Source: Roseisalinus antarcticus (GTDB taxonomy: Bacteria; Pseudomonadota; Alphaproteobacteria; Rhodobacterales; Rhodobacteraceae). From it: a DNA stretch of 64,000 nucleotides. Within the stretch, counting starts at the first letter, position 1; the number at the start of each line of letters is the position of its first letter. The stretch covers positions 109,473-173,472 of the forward strand of contig NZ_FWFZ01000009.1 of assembly GCF_900172355.1 (NCBI RefSeq), given 5' to 3'. The translations under genes were made by a program, and so were the position numbers. Under the pieces are notes generated by a model. That model was not told the DNA's origin, searched no databases, and saw only the letters and a program-made list of their open reading frames with translations. Shown here one piece after another: positions 1-7,536 of the stretch.

Positions 1-90
1 GCCACCGGTGTCCGCAGTCATTTCTCCGAGCGATTCAAGCTCTGGGGCTTCGATCTGCCCGCCGCAATCTACGAACCCTCCATTGATTGA
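1..90 (+). CDS. cpaF: CpaF/TadA-type pilus assembly ATPase, C-terminal end only
   Basis: Only the last 29 codons are in the window, open at the left edge and ending in TGA at 88-90. The peptide carries the tail pattern TGVRSHFSERFKLWGF, like the C-terminus of CpaF/TadA secretion ATPases that power Flp pilus assembly. The assignment rests on this short match and on context: tadB and tadC follow immediately in the usual order, with the next ATG only 9 nt downstream. The Walker motifs lie outside the window and cannot be checked. Confidence 0.72.
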   Translation, partial: ATGVRSHFSERFKLWGFDLPAAIYEPSID

Positions 91-99
91 GGCATAGAC

Positions 100-1068
100 A
101 TGTCGATCTCCGCCGAACCGCTGATCTACGGGCTCATCTTCATCGCCGTCCTGGTGATGGTCGAGGGGATCTATCTGACCGTCTTCGGCAAGTCGATCTC
201 GCTGAACAGCAAGGTCAACCGTCGTCTGGACCTGCTCGAAAAGGGGCAGGGCCGCGACAAGGTGCTCGAACAACTCCGCAAGGAGATGTCGCAGCACATG
301 AAAAGCCAGTCGATCCCGATCTACTCGCTGCTCGCGGCCAAGGCGCAGAAGGCCAACATCGCCTTTTCGCCCACCCAGCTGATCATGGTCATGGCGCTTC
401 TGGCCGGCGTCGCCTTCGTCGGCCTGACGCTGAAGACCGAGGCCGGGCTGGCGGTGCGGATCGGCGTGTCGATCGCCATGGGCGTGGGCGGCGTCTTCAT
501 GTGGGTGAACAACAAGGCCAAGAAACGGCTCAGCCTGCTGGAAGAGCAATTGCCCGACGCGGTTGAACTCATGGTGCGCAGCCTGCGGGTGGGGCATCCG
601 TTCTCCTCCGCCGTCAGCATCGTCGCCAAGGAAGTCGCCGACCCGCTGGGCACCGAGATGGGCGTGATCGCCGATGAATCCGCCTATGGCCGCGACATCG
701 GCGAAAGCCTCAAGTCGATGGCCGAGCGGATGGACATGCAGGATCTGCGCTTTCTCGCGGTCGCCGTGACGATCCAGCAGCAATCGGGCGGCAACCTGGC
801 CGAGATCCTCGACGGCCTGGCCAAGGTGATCCGGGCGCGCTTTCGCCTGTTCCGCAGGGTGAAGGCCATCACGGCAGAGGCCAAGTGGTCCGGCGTCTTC
901 CTGTCGATCTTTCCGCTGCTCTGTCTGGTCGGCATCAACGTGATGCAGCCGGATTACTACGACGACGTGATGGAGACGTCGGCCTTCATCCCGGCCTGTC
1001 TGGTGGTCGCAGCTTTCCTCGTGACGAATGTCCTCGTCATGCGGAACCTGGTCAACATCAAGGTCTGA
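100..1068 (+). CDS. tadB: Tad pilus inner-membrane platform protein TadB (T2SSF family)
   Basis: A 322-residue protein with a membrane segment near residues 8-28, a pair near 92-136, a cytoplasmic T2SS-F-type helical domain at about 155-260, and two C-terminal segments near 267-285 and 297-315. This is the usual plan and length of TadB, which together with TadC forms the inner-membrane platform on which the CpaF ATPase drives Flp pilin polymerisation. The ATG lies 9 nt after the cpaF stop and the gene ends 9 nt before tadC, so the three are surely cotranscribed. The role is inferred from family and gene order. Confidence 0.9.
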   Translation: MSISAEPLIYGLIFIAVLVMVEGIYLTVFGKSISLNSKVNRRLDLLEKGQGRDKVLEQLRKEMSQHMKSQSIPIYSLLAAKAQKANIAFSPTQLIMVMALLAGVAFVGLTLKTEAGLAVRIGVSIAMGVGGVFMWVNNKAKKRLSLLEEQLPDAVELMVRSLRVGHPFSSAVSIVAKEVADPLGTEMGVIADESAYGRDIGESLKSMAERMDMQDLRFLAVAVTIQQQSGGNLAEILDGLAKVIRARFRLFRRVKAITAEAKWSGVFLSIFPLLCLVGINVMQPDYYDDVMETSAFIPACLVVAAFLVTNVLVMRNLVNIKV

Positions 1069-1077
1069 GGTCCACAC

Positions 1078-2067
1078 ATGGAATACATCGACGCAGCTCA
1101 GGCCTATCTGACCGAGACGCTCGGTCCGCTCGGCCCGCTCATCGCGGTCGGCGGCCTCGGTGTCGTGCTGATCCTGCTGACCCTGCCGATCATGCTCAAG
1201 AAGCAGGACGACCCGCTCGACCGGTTGCGGCGCAGTCAGGACACGGAAAGCCGCGACCTGATCGAGGCGACGCGGCTGCGCCAGAAGAAGGGCACGGACA
1301 AGCTCGACAAGTTCTCGAACTTCCTCGAGCCGCAGGACAAGGCCGAGTATTCCGCGGTCCAACTCAAGCTCCTGCAGGCCGGCTACCGCACCAAGAACGC
1401 GGTGCGGCTCTATCATTTCGCCCAGTTCGCCCTGGGCATCCTGTTCCTGCTGGGCGGGGTCGCCTATGCGATCCTCCAGACCCAGACGGGCGAGCCCACG
1501 ACCCAGGCCACGATGCTCTCGATCATCCTGCCCGGGGCCGCCGGCTACATGCTGCCGAAATACTGGGTGAACAAGCGCCAGCAGGAACGCACAAAAGAGA
1601 TCGAGAACGGGTTCCCGGACAGTCTCGACATGATGCTCGTCTGCGTCGAAGCGGGCCAGTCCCTGGACCAGGCCATCATTCGCGTCGCAAAGGAGCTCAA
1701 GACCGGCTTTCCCGCGCTCAGTTGGGAATACGAGCTGGTCGCCTACGAGATGAAGGCCGGCAAGGACAAGACCAGCGTTCTCAAGGACATGGCGGAGCGG
1801 TGCGGGGTTCCTGACGTCTCGTCCTTCGTGACCGTGCTGGTCCAGTCGCAGCAATTCGGCACTTCGATCGCCGACGCCCTGCGTATCTACGCGGCGGAGA
1901 TGCGTGACAAGCGCGTGATGCGGGCCGAGGAGAAGGCCAACACCCTGCCCACCAAGATGACGCTCGCGACGATGATGCTGACGGTGCCGCCGCTTCTGAT
2001 CATCCTCATCGGGCCGTCGGTCTTCGACATCTACGAAAACCTCGTCCTGGGCGCCGCGGCCCCCTGA
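1078..2067 (+). CDS. tadC: Tad pilus inner-membrane platform protein TadC (T2SSF family)
   Basis: A 329-residue membrane protein: hydrophobic segments at about 18-40, 115-135 and 143-160, then a T2SS-F domain (about 180-305, including the stretch SLDMMLVCVEAGQSLDQAI) and a final membrane segment ending near 325. This is the TadC partner of the preceding TadB in the pilus platform. Start ATG at 1078 is 9 nt downstream of tadB. Family and position agree; TadB and TadC are paralogues, so the B/C naming relies on order and length. Confidence 0.9.
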   Translation: MEYIDAAQAYLTETLGPLGPLIAVGGLGVVLILLTLPIMLKKQDDPLDRLRRSQDTESRDLIEATRLRQKKGTDKLDKFSNFLEPQDKAEYSAVQLKLLQAGYRTKNAVRLYHFAQFALGILFLLGGVAYAILQTQTGEPTTQATMLSIILPGAAGYMLPKYWVNKRQQERTKEIENGFPDSLDMMLVCVEAGQSLDQAIIRVAKELKTGFPALSWEYELVAYEMKAGKDKTSVLKDMAERCGVPDVSSFVTVLVQSQQFGTSIADALRIYAAEMRDKRVMRAEEKANTLPTKMTLATMMLTVPPLLIILIGPSVFDIYENLVLGAAAP

Positions 2068-2179
2068 CCGTTCCGCCGAGGTGAGCGACAGGCACGGCGC
2101 ACCGTGTGCGCCCCCGCTTTGCCTTGCACAGCCCCGCCGAGCCCGTCAGACTCGGGAAAATCGGTACAAAGTACAGGCC

Positions 2180-2728
2180 ATGCGCGCAGCCTTCATTTTC
2201 CTTCTGGCGACCTTGTCGGCCTGCGGCCTTCAGCCGCGCGAAGACCGGCTCGACGCGCCGGGCCTCTCGCGGCGGGGCGAGGCCGAGGATCAGCTGATCG
2301 TCGGCCACCGCCTGATGGCCGCGGGGCAGTACGAACTCGCCCTTGACGCCTTCACCCGCGCGGCCGGCCGACAGGGGATCAACGCCGACACGCTCTCGGC
2401 GCTCGGCTCCGCCAACCTCCGGCTGGGTCGGCTCGGCCAGGCGGAACAGCTGCTCAGGCGCGCCGTCGAGCAAGAACCGGATTTCGCCGAAGCCTGGAAC
2501 AACCTCGGCGTGATCCTGATGGAGAAGGGCGAAGTGCCCGAAGCCGCACAGGTATTCCGTCGCGCCTTTGCAACGGACAACGGCCAATCGGTGGCGATTC
2601 GCGACAACCTGCGCTTGGCGCTATCAAAACTCGAGAATTCGGGATACGGTGACAGAAATGACAACAGCGACTTCAGGCTGGTGCAACGTGGAAGCGGGGA
2701 TTTCCTGCTGACGCGGCAAGACGGATAG
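2180..2728 (+). CDS. tadD: TadD-like TPR lipoprotein
   Basis: Predicted 182 residues. The chosen ATG gives a lipoprotein signal with lipobox LSAC (Cys near residue 16), which a longer in-frame opening from 2081 would bury. The rest is a run of TPR-like helices (patterns such as LGSANLRLGRLGQAEQLLRRA and AWNNLGVILMEKGEVPEAA, residues about 60-150). TadD proteins are outer-membrane-associated TPR lipoproteins needed for Flp pilus export, and this gene sits directly after tadC. A second TPR lipoprotein follows, so which of the two is the functional TadD equivalent is not certain. Confidence 0.82.
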   Translation: MRAAFIFLLATLSACGLQPREDRLDAPGLSRRGEAEDQLIVGHRLMAAGQYELALDAFTRAAGRQGINADTLSALGSANLRLGRLGQAEQLLRRAVEQEPDFAEAWNNLGVILMEKGEVPEAAQVFRRAFATDNGQSVAIRDNLRLALSKLENSGYGDRNDNSDFRLVQRGSGDFLLTRQDG

Positions 2729-2785
2729 GCGGCGAAAGACCGTTCCGGACCTGAGGCGAGAGAGCAGTAAGAGGATGCAGGCAGG

Positions 2786-3643
2786 ATGCGTCACCCCCAT
2801 GTCTTGAGTCTCCTTGTTCTGGGGACGATCGGCCTTTCGGCCTGCGAACGTTCGGGCGAAGCCGAGGTCAACCGGGCCCTTCAGGACCTGAACGTCGCGG
2901 ACGAAAGCAATCTGAACGATGTCATGCTGACGGTCGCGGAGCCAGCCGAGGCGGTGTCCTATTTCACCCGCGCCGTCGCCAACGAACCCGGGCGGATCGA
3001 CCTGCAGCGCGGCCTGGCCAAGGCGCTTGTCCGCGCCGACCGGCCGCAGGACGCGATCACTGCCTGGCAGACGGTGACGAGCAGCTCCGCCGCCACCTAT
3101 GAGGACAGTGTCGACCATGCCGATGCCCTCATCCGCGCCAACCGCTGGGACGAGGCCGAGGCGATCCTCGACACGATCCCGCCCACACACGAGACCTACC
3201 GCCGCTATCGCCTCGAGGCGATGATCGCGGACAGCAACGAGCAATGGCAGGACGCAGACGCCTTCTACGAGATCGCGGTCGGTCTGACGACCACCCCGGC
3301 CTCGGTTCTCAACAACTGGGGGTATTCCAAGCTGACCCGCGGCGAGTTCCCCGGTGCGGAGCGGCTTTTCGTGGATGCCATCCGCAACGATCCACAGCTT
3401 TTCACCGCCAAGAACAACCTGATGCTCGCCCGCGGCGCGCAGCGGAACTACGACCTGCCGGTGATCCCGATGACACAGGTGGAGCGGGCGCAATTGCTGC
3501 ACACGCTCGCTCTGGCGGCGATCAAGCAGAACGACGTCTCCATCGGGCGCGGCCTGCTGCGCGAGGCGATCGACACCCATCCGCAGCATTTCGAAGAGGC
3601 CGTGCGTTCGCTCCGCGCCCTCGAAGCCAACGTGCAGAACTGA
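2786..3643 (+). CDS. Second TPR lipoprotein of the Tad locus
   Basis: 285 residues beginning with a lipoprotein signal (LSAC lipobox, Cys near 20), then TPR-like repeats over about 50-260. It lies 57 nt after the first TPR lipoprotein and 4 nt before the prepilin peptidase gene, so it belongs to the same operon. Tad loci of marine alphaproteobacteria often carry more than one TadD-like TPR protein; a role in pilus assembly at the outer membrane is inferred. Nothing shows how its function differs from the shorter neighbour. Confidence 0.8.
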   Translation: MRHPHVLSLLVLGTIGLSACERSGEAEVNRALQDLNVADESNLNDVMLTVAEPAEAVSYFTRAVANEPGRIDLQRGLAKALVRADRPQDAITAWQTVTSSSAATYEDSVDHADALIRANRWDEAEAILDTIPPTHETYRRYRLEAMIADSNEQWQDADAFYEIAVGLTTTPASVLNNWGYSKLTRGEFPGAERLFVDAIRNDPQLFTAKNNLMLARGAQRNYDLPVIPMTQVERAQLLHTLALAAIKQNDVSIGRGLLREAIDTHPQHFEEAVRSLRALEANVQN

Positions 3644-3647
3644 GCCG

Positions 3648-4142
3648 GTGACGACCGAGGCTTTCGCGGCTGCGTGCCTTGCGCCCTTTGTCCTGCCGAT
3701 CTGCCTCTACGTGGCCTTCACCGACCTCAAGCAGATGCGGATCACCAACCAGGCCGTCACGGCGCTGGTCGTCGTGTTCGCAATCGGCGGGCTGATCCTC
3801 TATCCGTTTCCCGACTACCTCTGGCGGTGGCTGCACCTGGTCGTGGTATTGGTCGTGGGCATCGTGCTGAACATGGGCGGGGCGCTTGGTGCGGGCGACG
3901 CCAAGTTCATGGCCGCGGCCGCCCCCTTCGTGGCCCTCGCAGATATCGGCCTTGCCTCTTGGCTGCTGGCCGGGACGGCGGTATCCGGCTTCATCGCGCA
4001 CCGGATCGCGCGGGGCACACGGCTGCGCGAGCTGGCGCCCGGATGGGAGAGCTGGACCGCGGGCAAGCGCTTTCCCATGGGCTTTCCGCTCGGCGCGACG
4101 CTGGCCGCCTACCTTCTGATCACCGCCTTCCGACCGGTCTGA
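3648..4142 (+). CDS. tadV: A24 prepilin peptidase (TadV/CpaA type)
   Basis: 164 residues, GTG start 4 nt after the preceding stop. The protein is almost entirely membrane segments and contains the two aspartates expected of the A24 aspartic peptidases: D26 in the FTDLKQMRI stretch and D84 in the GAGDAKFM motif (GxGDxK type). It lacks the N-methylation domain of PilD, as is usual for TadV/CpaA, which cleaves the Flp prepilin leader at the inner membrane. Last gene of the Tad operon in this window; its 3' end faces the convergent gene at 4159 with only 16 nt between. Confidence 0.87.
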   Translation: MTTEAFAAACLAPFVLPICLYVAFTDLKQMRITNQAVTALVVVFAIGGLILYPFPDYLWRWLHLVVVLVVGIVLNMGGALGAGDAKFMAAAAPFVALADIGLASWLLAGTAVSGFIAHRIARGTRLRELAPGWESWTAGKRFPMGFPLGATLAAYLLITAFRPV

Positions 4143-4158
4143 GGCGCCCTGCCCCGGC

Positions 4159-6018
4159 TCAAGGCTCTTCGGCTGCCGGGCCGCCCAGGGGTTCGGGCAT
4201 GATCGGCACGTCCACCTCATCGTCCGGGTCGGTCAGGCCCGGCGCCTCGATCTCGGGCTCGACGGCGTCCGGGGCGCCCGGCGGCGCGGTGACGTCTACC
4301 TCCCCCGAAGGATCGGCGGCCTCGGATGCGGCGCGCGGCAAGGCGGCGGGAGCTTCGGGCGCGGGGTCGGGGACCGGGACCTCGGCCGCGCCGGCGACGG
4401 CGCCGATCCGGTAGAGGGTATAGAGCGCCGTGCGCCGCACCTCGGTCAGGTCATCCGTGCCGCGGGAATTGAGAGACGACAGGATCCTGGACTGGGTCGT
4501 GGGCGAGATCGGGCAGGTCGGCACGATGATGAAATCGGCGGCTTCCAGCCCCGGCAAACCGCTGTAATACCACGGCGCCCCGCCCGGCAGCGGGCTCAGG
4601 TCACCAAAGAGCCAGAACGACGACAGCAGGTCGGCCACAAAGATCGGCCGCCCGCCGTAGCCCGCATCCTCGAGGTCGCGGGCGACAGCGTCGAAGACCG
4701 CAATCAGCCCCAGTTCGAGCGAGCAATAGGCCCGGGTCTCGCCCATGAAGATGACGGGATCGGTGCGGTCTTCTTCCGGGCGGAAGGCGGGCAGGCCGAG
4801 GTCGGGCGCCTCGACCGGGACCTTGATGTCGGTGCGCCGGGCCCGGATCGCCGCGGCGTGGATATCGGCGTTCACACCCCCGCGCGGCAGGACCGGCACA
4901 TATTTCGTCGTATCGAGGAAGTAGTGCCGGAAGGGCGAATAGGCGAGGTTCAGGAACGACGGCGCGGTCAGCGCCAGCACCACCGCCGCCGTCCCCCCAA
5001 GGGCGGCCTTGTGCGTCAGCCCAAAGCCGTTGCGCCCCTCGCTCGCGGGCTTGAGCGACAGCAGCAGCACCGCGAGCAGCAGCAGCCATTGCGGGTCGTT
5101 GCCGAAGTTCTGGAAGGTCACATAGATGAACCCCGGGATCAGCAGCAGCACGATCAGCCCGCCCGTCTCCGCCCCCGCCTGGCGCAGGAAGACCACCGAG
5201 GCGAGCGCGGCCAGCGTGCCGCCCAGATAGGCGGTGCCCGCGACCACGTCCGACAGCGGCAGCCCAGGCCGCGGCCGGGTGGAGGAGCCCGCGACCTCGC
5301 GCAGGTCCGAGAAATAGGCGAGCCAGAAGGACGGCCCCAGCAGAACGGTCATCGCGCCGACCACGACGAGACCGGCGATCAGCGCCACGGCCAGGGCCCG
5401 GCGCTGGCCGGTCAGGACCAGCGCGATCAGCACCGGCGGGGCGAAGGCCACGAAATAGGTCACCTTGATCAGCGCGACGACCGCCATGCAGAGCCCGATG
5501 ACCAGCCCGTCGGCCGTGCCGGTGCCCTTGCCGAACGGCGGGATCAGCGCCGCGACGATGGCGATGAAGACCAGCGCCCAGGCCCAGCGGTTGTAATGCA
5601 TCGAGATCGAGAGCGCCGGCGTCGCCTCGCCATGAACCAGCGCCAGCATCAGAACCATGACGAACAGGGTCAGCAGCATCGCCGGCCCCCGGGCCAGGCG
5701 CGTCGCGCCGACCCACCAGACTGCCGGCGCGACCAGCGCGGCCGAGAGCACCTGCGCCCAGAGCACCGCGTGGCCAATGCCCATGCCGACCGCGACCAGA
5801 AGCGCCATCGGGGCGAAGGCGAGCATGCCGATCGGGGTCATGAAATCCAAGTGCGGCAGGTCTCCGCTCGCCATCCGCAGCGTGATCTGCATGAGGTGCA
5901 AGAGGTCGCCCTCGTGCTTGCCCAGGTAGAGGCCGCCCTTCAGAACGGCCGCGCCGCCCAGGACAAGCAGCAGCAGCGCAAGCCATGCCGCCAGCTGAAT
6001 AGCTCCAATTCGAAACAT
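4159..6018 (-). CDS. Polytopic membrane protein, possibly GT-C-type, function unknown
   Basis: 619 residues from an ATG at 6018 preceded by AGAGGCGAG (ribosome-binding-like); a further in-frame opening upstream to 6177 looks non-coding. About ten to eleven hydrophobic segments fill residues 1-400. After the first segment comes HEGDLLHLMQ, an acidic loop in the place where GT-C glycosyltransferases keep a catalytic Asp. A soluble region of about 150 residues follows, then a low-complexity Pro/Ala/Glu-rich tail of about 70. It points away from the divergent ATPase gene and toward the Tad operon. A role in lipid-linked sugar transfer is only a guess. Confidence 0.65.
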   Translation of the reverse strand: MFRIGAIQLAAWLALLLLVLGGAAVLKGGLYLGKHEGDLLHLMQITLRMASGDLPHLDFMTPIGMLAFAPMALLVAVGMGIGHAVLWAQVLSAALVAPAVWWVGATRLARGPAMLLTLFVMVLMLALVHGEATPALSISMHYNRWAWALVFIAIVAALIPPFGKGTGTADGLVIGLCMAVVALIKVTYFVAFAPPVLIALVLTGQRRALAVALIAGLVVVGAMTVLLGPSFWLAYFSDLREVAGSSTRPRPGLPLSDVVAGTAYLGGTLAALASVVFLRQAGAETGGLIVLLLIPGFIYVTFQNFGNDPQWLLLLAVLLLSLKPASEGRNGFGLTHKAALGGTAAVVLALTAPSFLNLAYSPFRHYFLDTTKYVPVLPRGGVNADIHAAAIRARRTDIKVPVEAPDLGLPAFRPEEDRTDPVIFMGETRAYCSLELGLIAVFDAVARDLEDAGYGGRPIFVADLLSSFWLFGDLSPLPGGAPWYYSGLPGLEAADFIIVPTCPISPTTQSRILSSLNSRGTDDLTEVRRTALYTLYRIGAVAGAAEVPVPDPAPEAPAALPRAASEAADPSGEVDVTAPPGAPDAVEPEIEAPGLTDPDDEVDVPIMPEPLGGPAAEEP

Positions 6019-6135
6019 GCTCGCCTCTTTCGCAGGTTTATCCATTTTTTGGCCACAATACTCAGCGATTGAGGGGGAACAAAGCGCCAAGACGGCTGCC
6101 CGGGTCTCCCACCGCTCGCGCTGCCCGTTGGCCAC

Positions 6136-7479
6136 ATGAACACGAACGCAAGAATGAGTCGCCCCATGAACATGCAAACAGGCAATGTCCTGGCGCCCAA
6201 TCCGCCCAAAACCCTCGCGGCCATGCAGATTCCCGTGGTCATGATGCGAGACATCGTGCTCAAGACCATGTTTCGAAGGAACGTGGCGATGGTGACCGAG
6301 ATCGCGAAATCGGTCTGCCTGCCGCCCAACGTCACCCAGGAGTTGATCGACATGGGCCGCGCCCAGGGGTTGATCGAGGCGATGGGCACCCTGAAGGCCA
6401 CCGCCGTCAACAACGAGATGGAATACCAGCTGACCGAAAGCGGCAAGGCCCGCTCGCTCGATGCGCTAGCCCAGTCGGAATACTTCGGGGCGATGCCCGT
6501 CCCGCTCGAGGTGTACCGCGAACAGGTTCAGCGCCAGTCGATCCGGAACATTCAGATGGGCCGCGACCAGTTGCTGTCGGCCATGGGGCACCTGATCCTG
6601 CCGCCGCAGCTGATCGACCAGCTGGGGCCGGCGGTGGGCTCGGGCCACTCGATCCTCATGTACGGCCCGCCCGGCAACGGGAAATCCTCGATCTCCAACG
6701 GGATCCGCGATGCCCTGGGCGACAAGATCTACGTGCCCCGCGCGATCGAATATTCCGGCCAGGTGATCACGGTCTACGACCCGATCGTCCATGCCTCGGT
6801 CGAGGAGGACGTGGACGACCCCAATTCCCTGCGCCGCACCTCGGGCCGCTACGACACCCGCTATGTCCGCTGCGAACGCCCGACAGTGATCACCGGGGGG
6901 GAGCTCTCGCTGTCCATGCTCGACCTGGTCTACAACCCGACTGCGCGGACCTACCAGGCGCCGCTCCAGCTGAAATCCTCGGGCGGCGTGTTCATCGTCG
7001 ACGACCTCGGCCGCCAGGCAGAGCCTCCGCAGGCGCTGGTCAACCGCTGGATCGTCCCGCTGGAGGAGAACAAGGACATCCTGGCGCTGCAATCGGGCGA
7101 GAAATTCGAGGTGCCGTTCGACACGCTGGTGATCTTCTCCACCAACTTCCACCCCAACGAGATCTTCGACAAGGCGGCCCTGCGGCGGATCTTCTTCAAG
7201 ATCAAGATCGACGGACCCAATCAGGAGGATTTCCTCAAGATCTTCGCCATGATCGCCCGCAAGAAGAAGATGCCGCTGGACGAAAAGGCCCTGCTGCACC
7301 TGCTCAACAACAAGTATCCGCAGATCAACAACAATTACGCGAACTACCAGCCGGTCTTCCTGATCGACCAGATGATTTCGATCTGCGACTTCGAGGGCAT
7401 TCCCTACCAGATGACCCCCGAGCTGATCGACCGGGCCTGGGCCAACATGTTCGTGCGCGACGAAAGCATCGTCCACTAG
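6136..7479 (+). CDS. AAA-type ATPase of unknown function, linked to the Tad locus
   Basis: 447 residues from the ATG at 6136; later ATGs at 6154, 6166 and 6172 are also possible because no strong ribosome site separates them. An N-terminal winged-helix-like region (about 35-110) precedes an AAA module with Walker A GPPGNGKS (177-184) and Walker B-like FIVDD (286-290), then a sensor-like VIFSTNFHPNE stretch. No transmembrane segment is evident. I recall close relatives as conserved hypothetical ATPases in roseobacters, but no function. It is divergent from the polytopic membrane protein and close to the Tad operon, which may be meaningful. Confidence 0.75.
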   Translation: MNTNARMSRPMNMQTGNVLAPNPPKTLAAMQIPVVMMRDIVLKTMFRRNVAMVTEIAKSVCLPPNVTQELIDMGRAQGLIEAMGTLKATAVNNEMEYQLTESGKARSLDALAQSEYFGAMPVPLEVYREQVQRQSIRNIQMGRDQLLSAMGHLILPPQLIDQLGPAVGSGHSILMYGPPGNGKSSISNGIRDALGDKIYVPRAIEYSGQVITVYDPIVHASVEEDVDDPNSLRRTSGRYDTRYVRCERPTVITGGELSLSMLDLVYNPTARTYQAPLQLKSSGGVFIVDDLGRQAEPPQALVNRWIVPLEENKDILALQSGEKFEVPFDTLVIFSTNFHPNEIFDKAALRRIFFKIKIDGPNQEDFLKIFAMIARKKKMPLDEKALLHLLNNKYPQINNNYANYQPVFLIDQMISICDFEGIPYQMTPELIDRAWANMFVRDESIVH

Positions 7480-7536
7480 GCTTGGCGGACGCAGGGTCGG
7501 GCTTGACCGCCCGGCGCTTCGGCGCATCTTCGCGTC

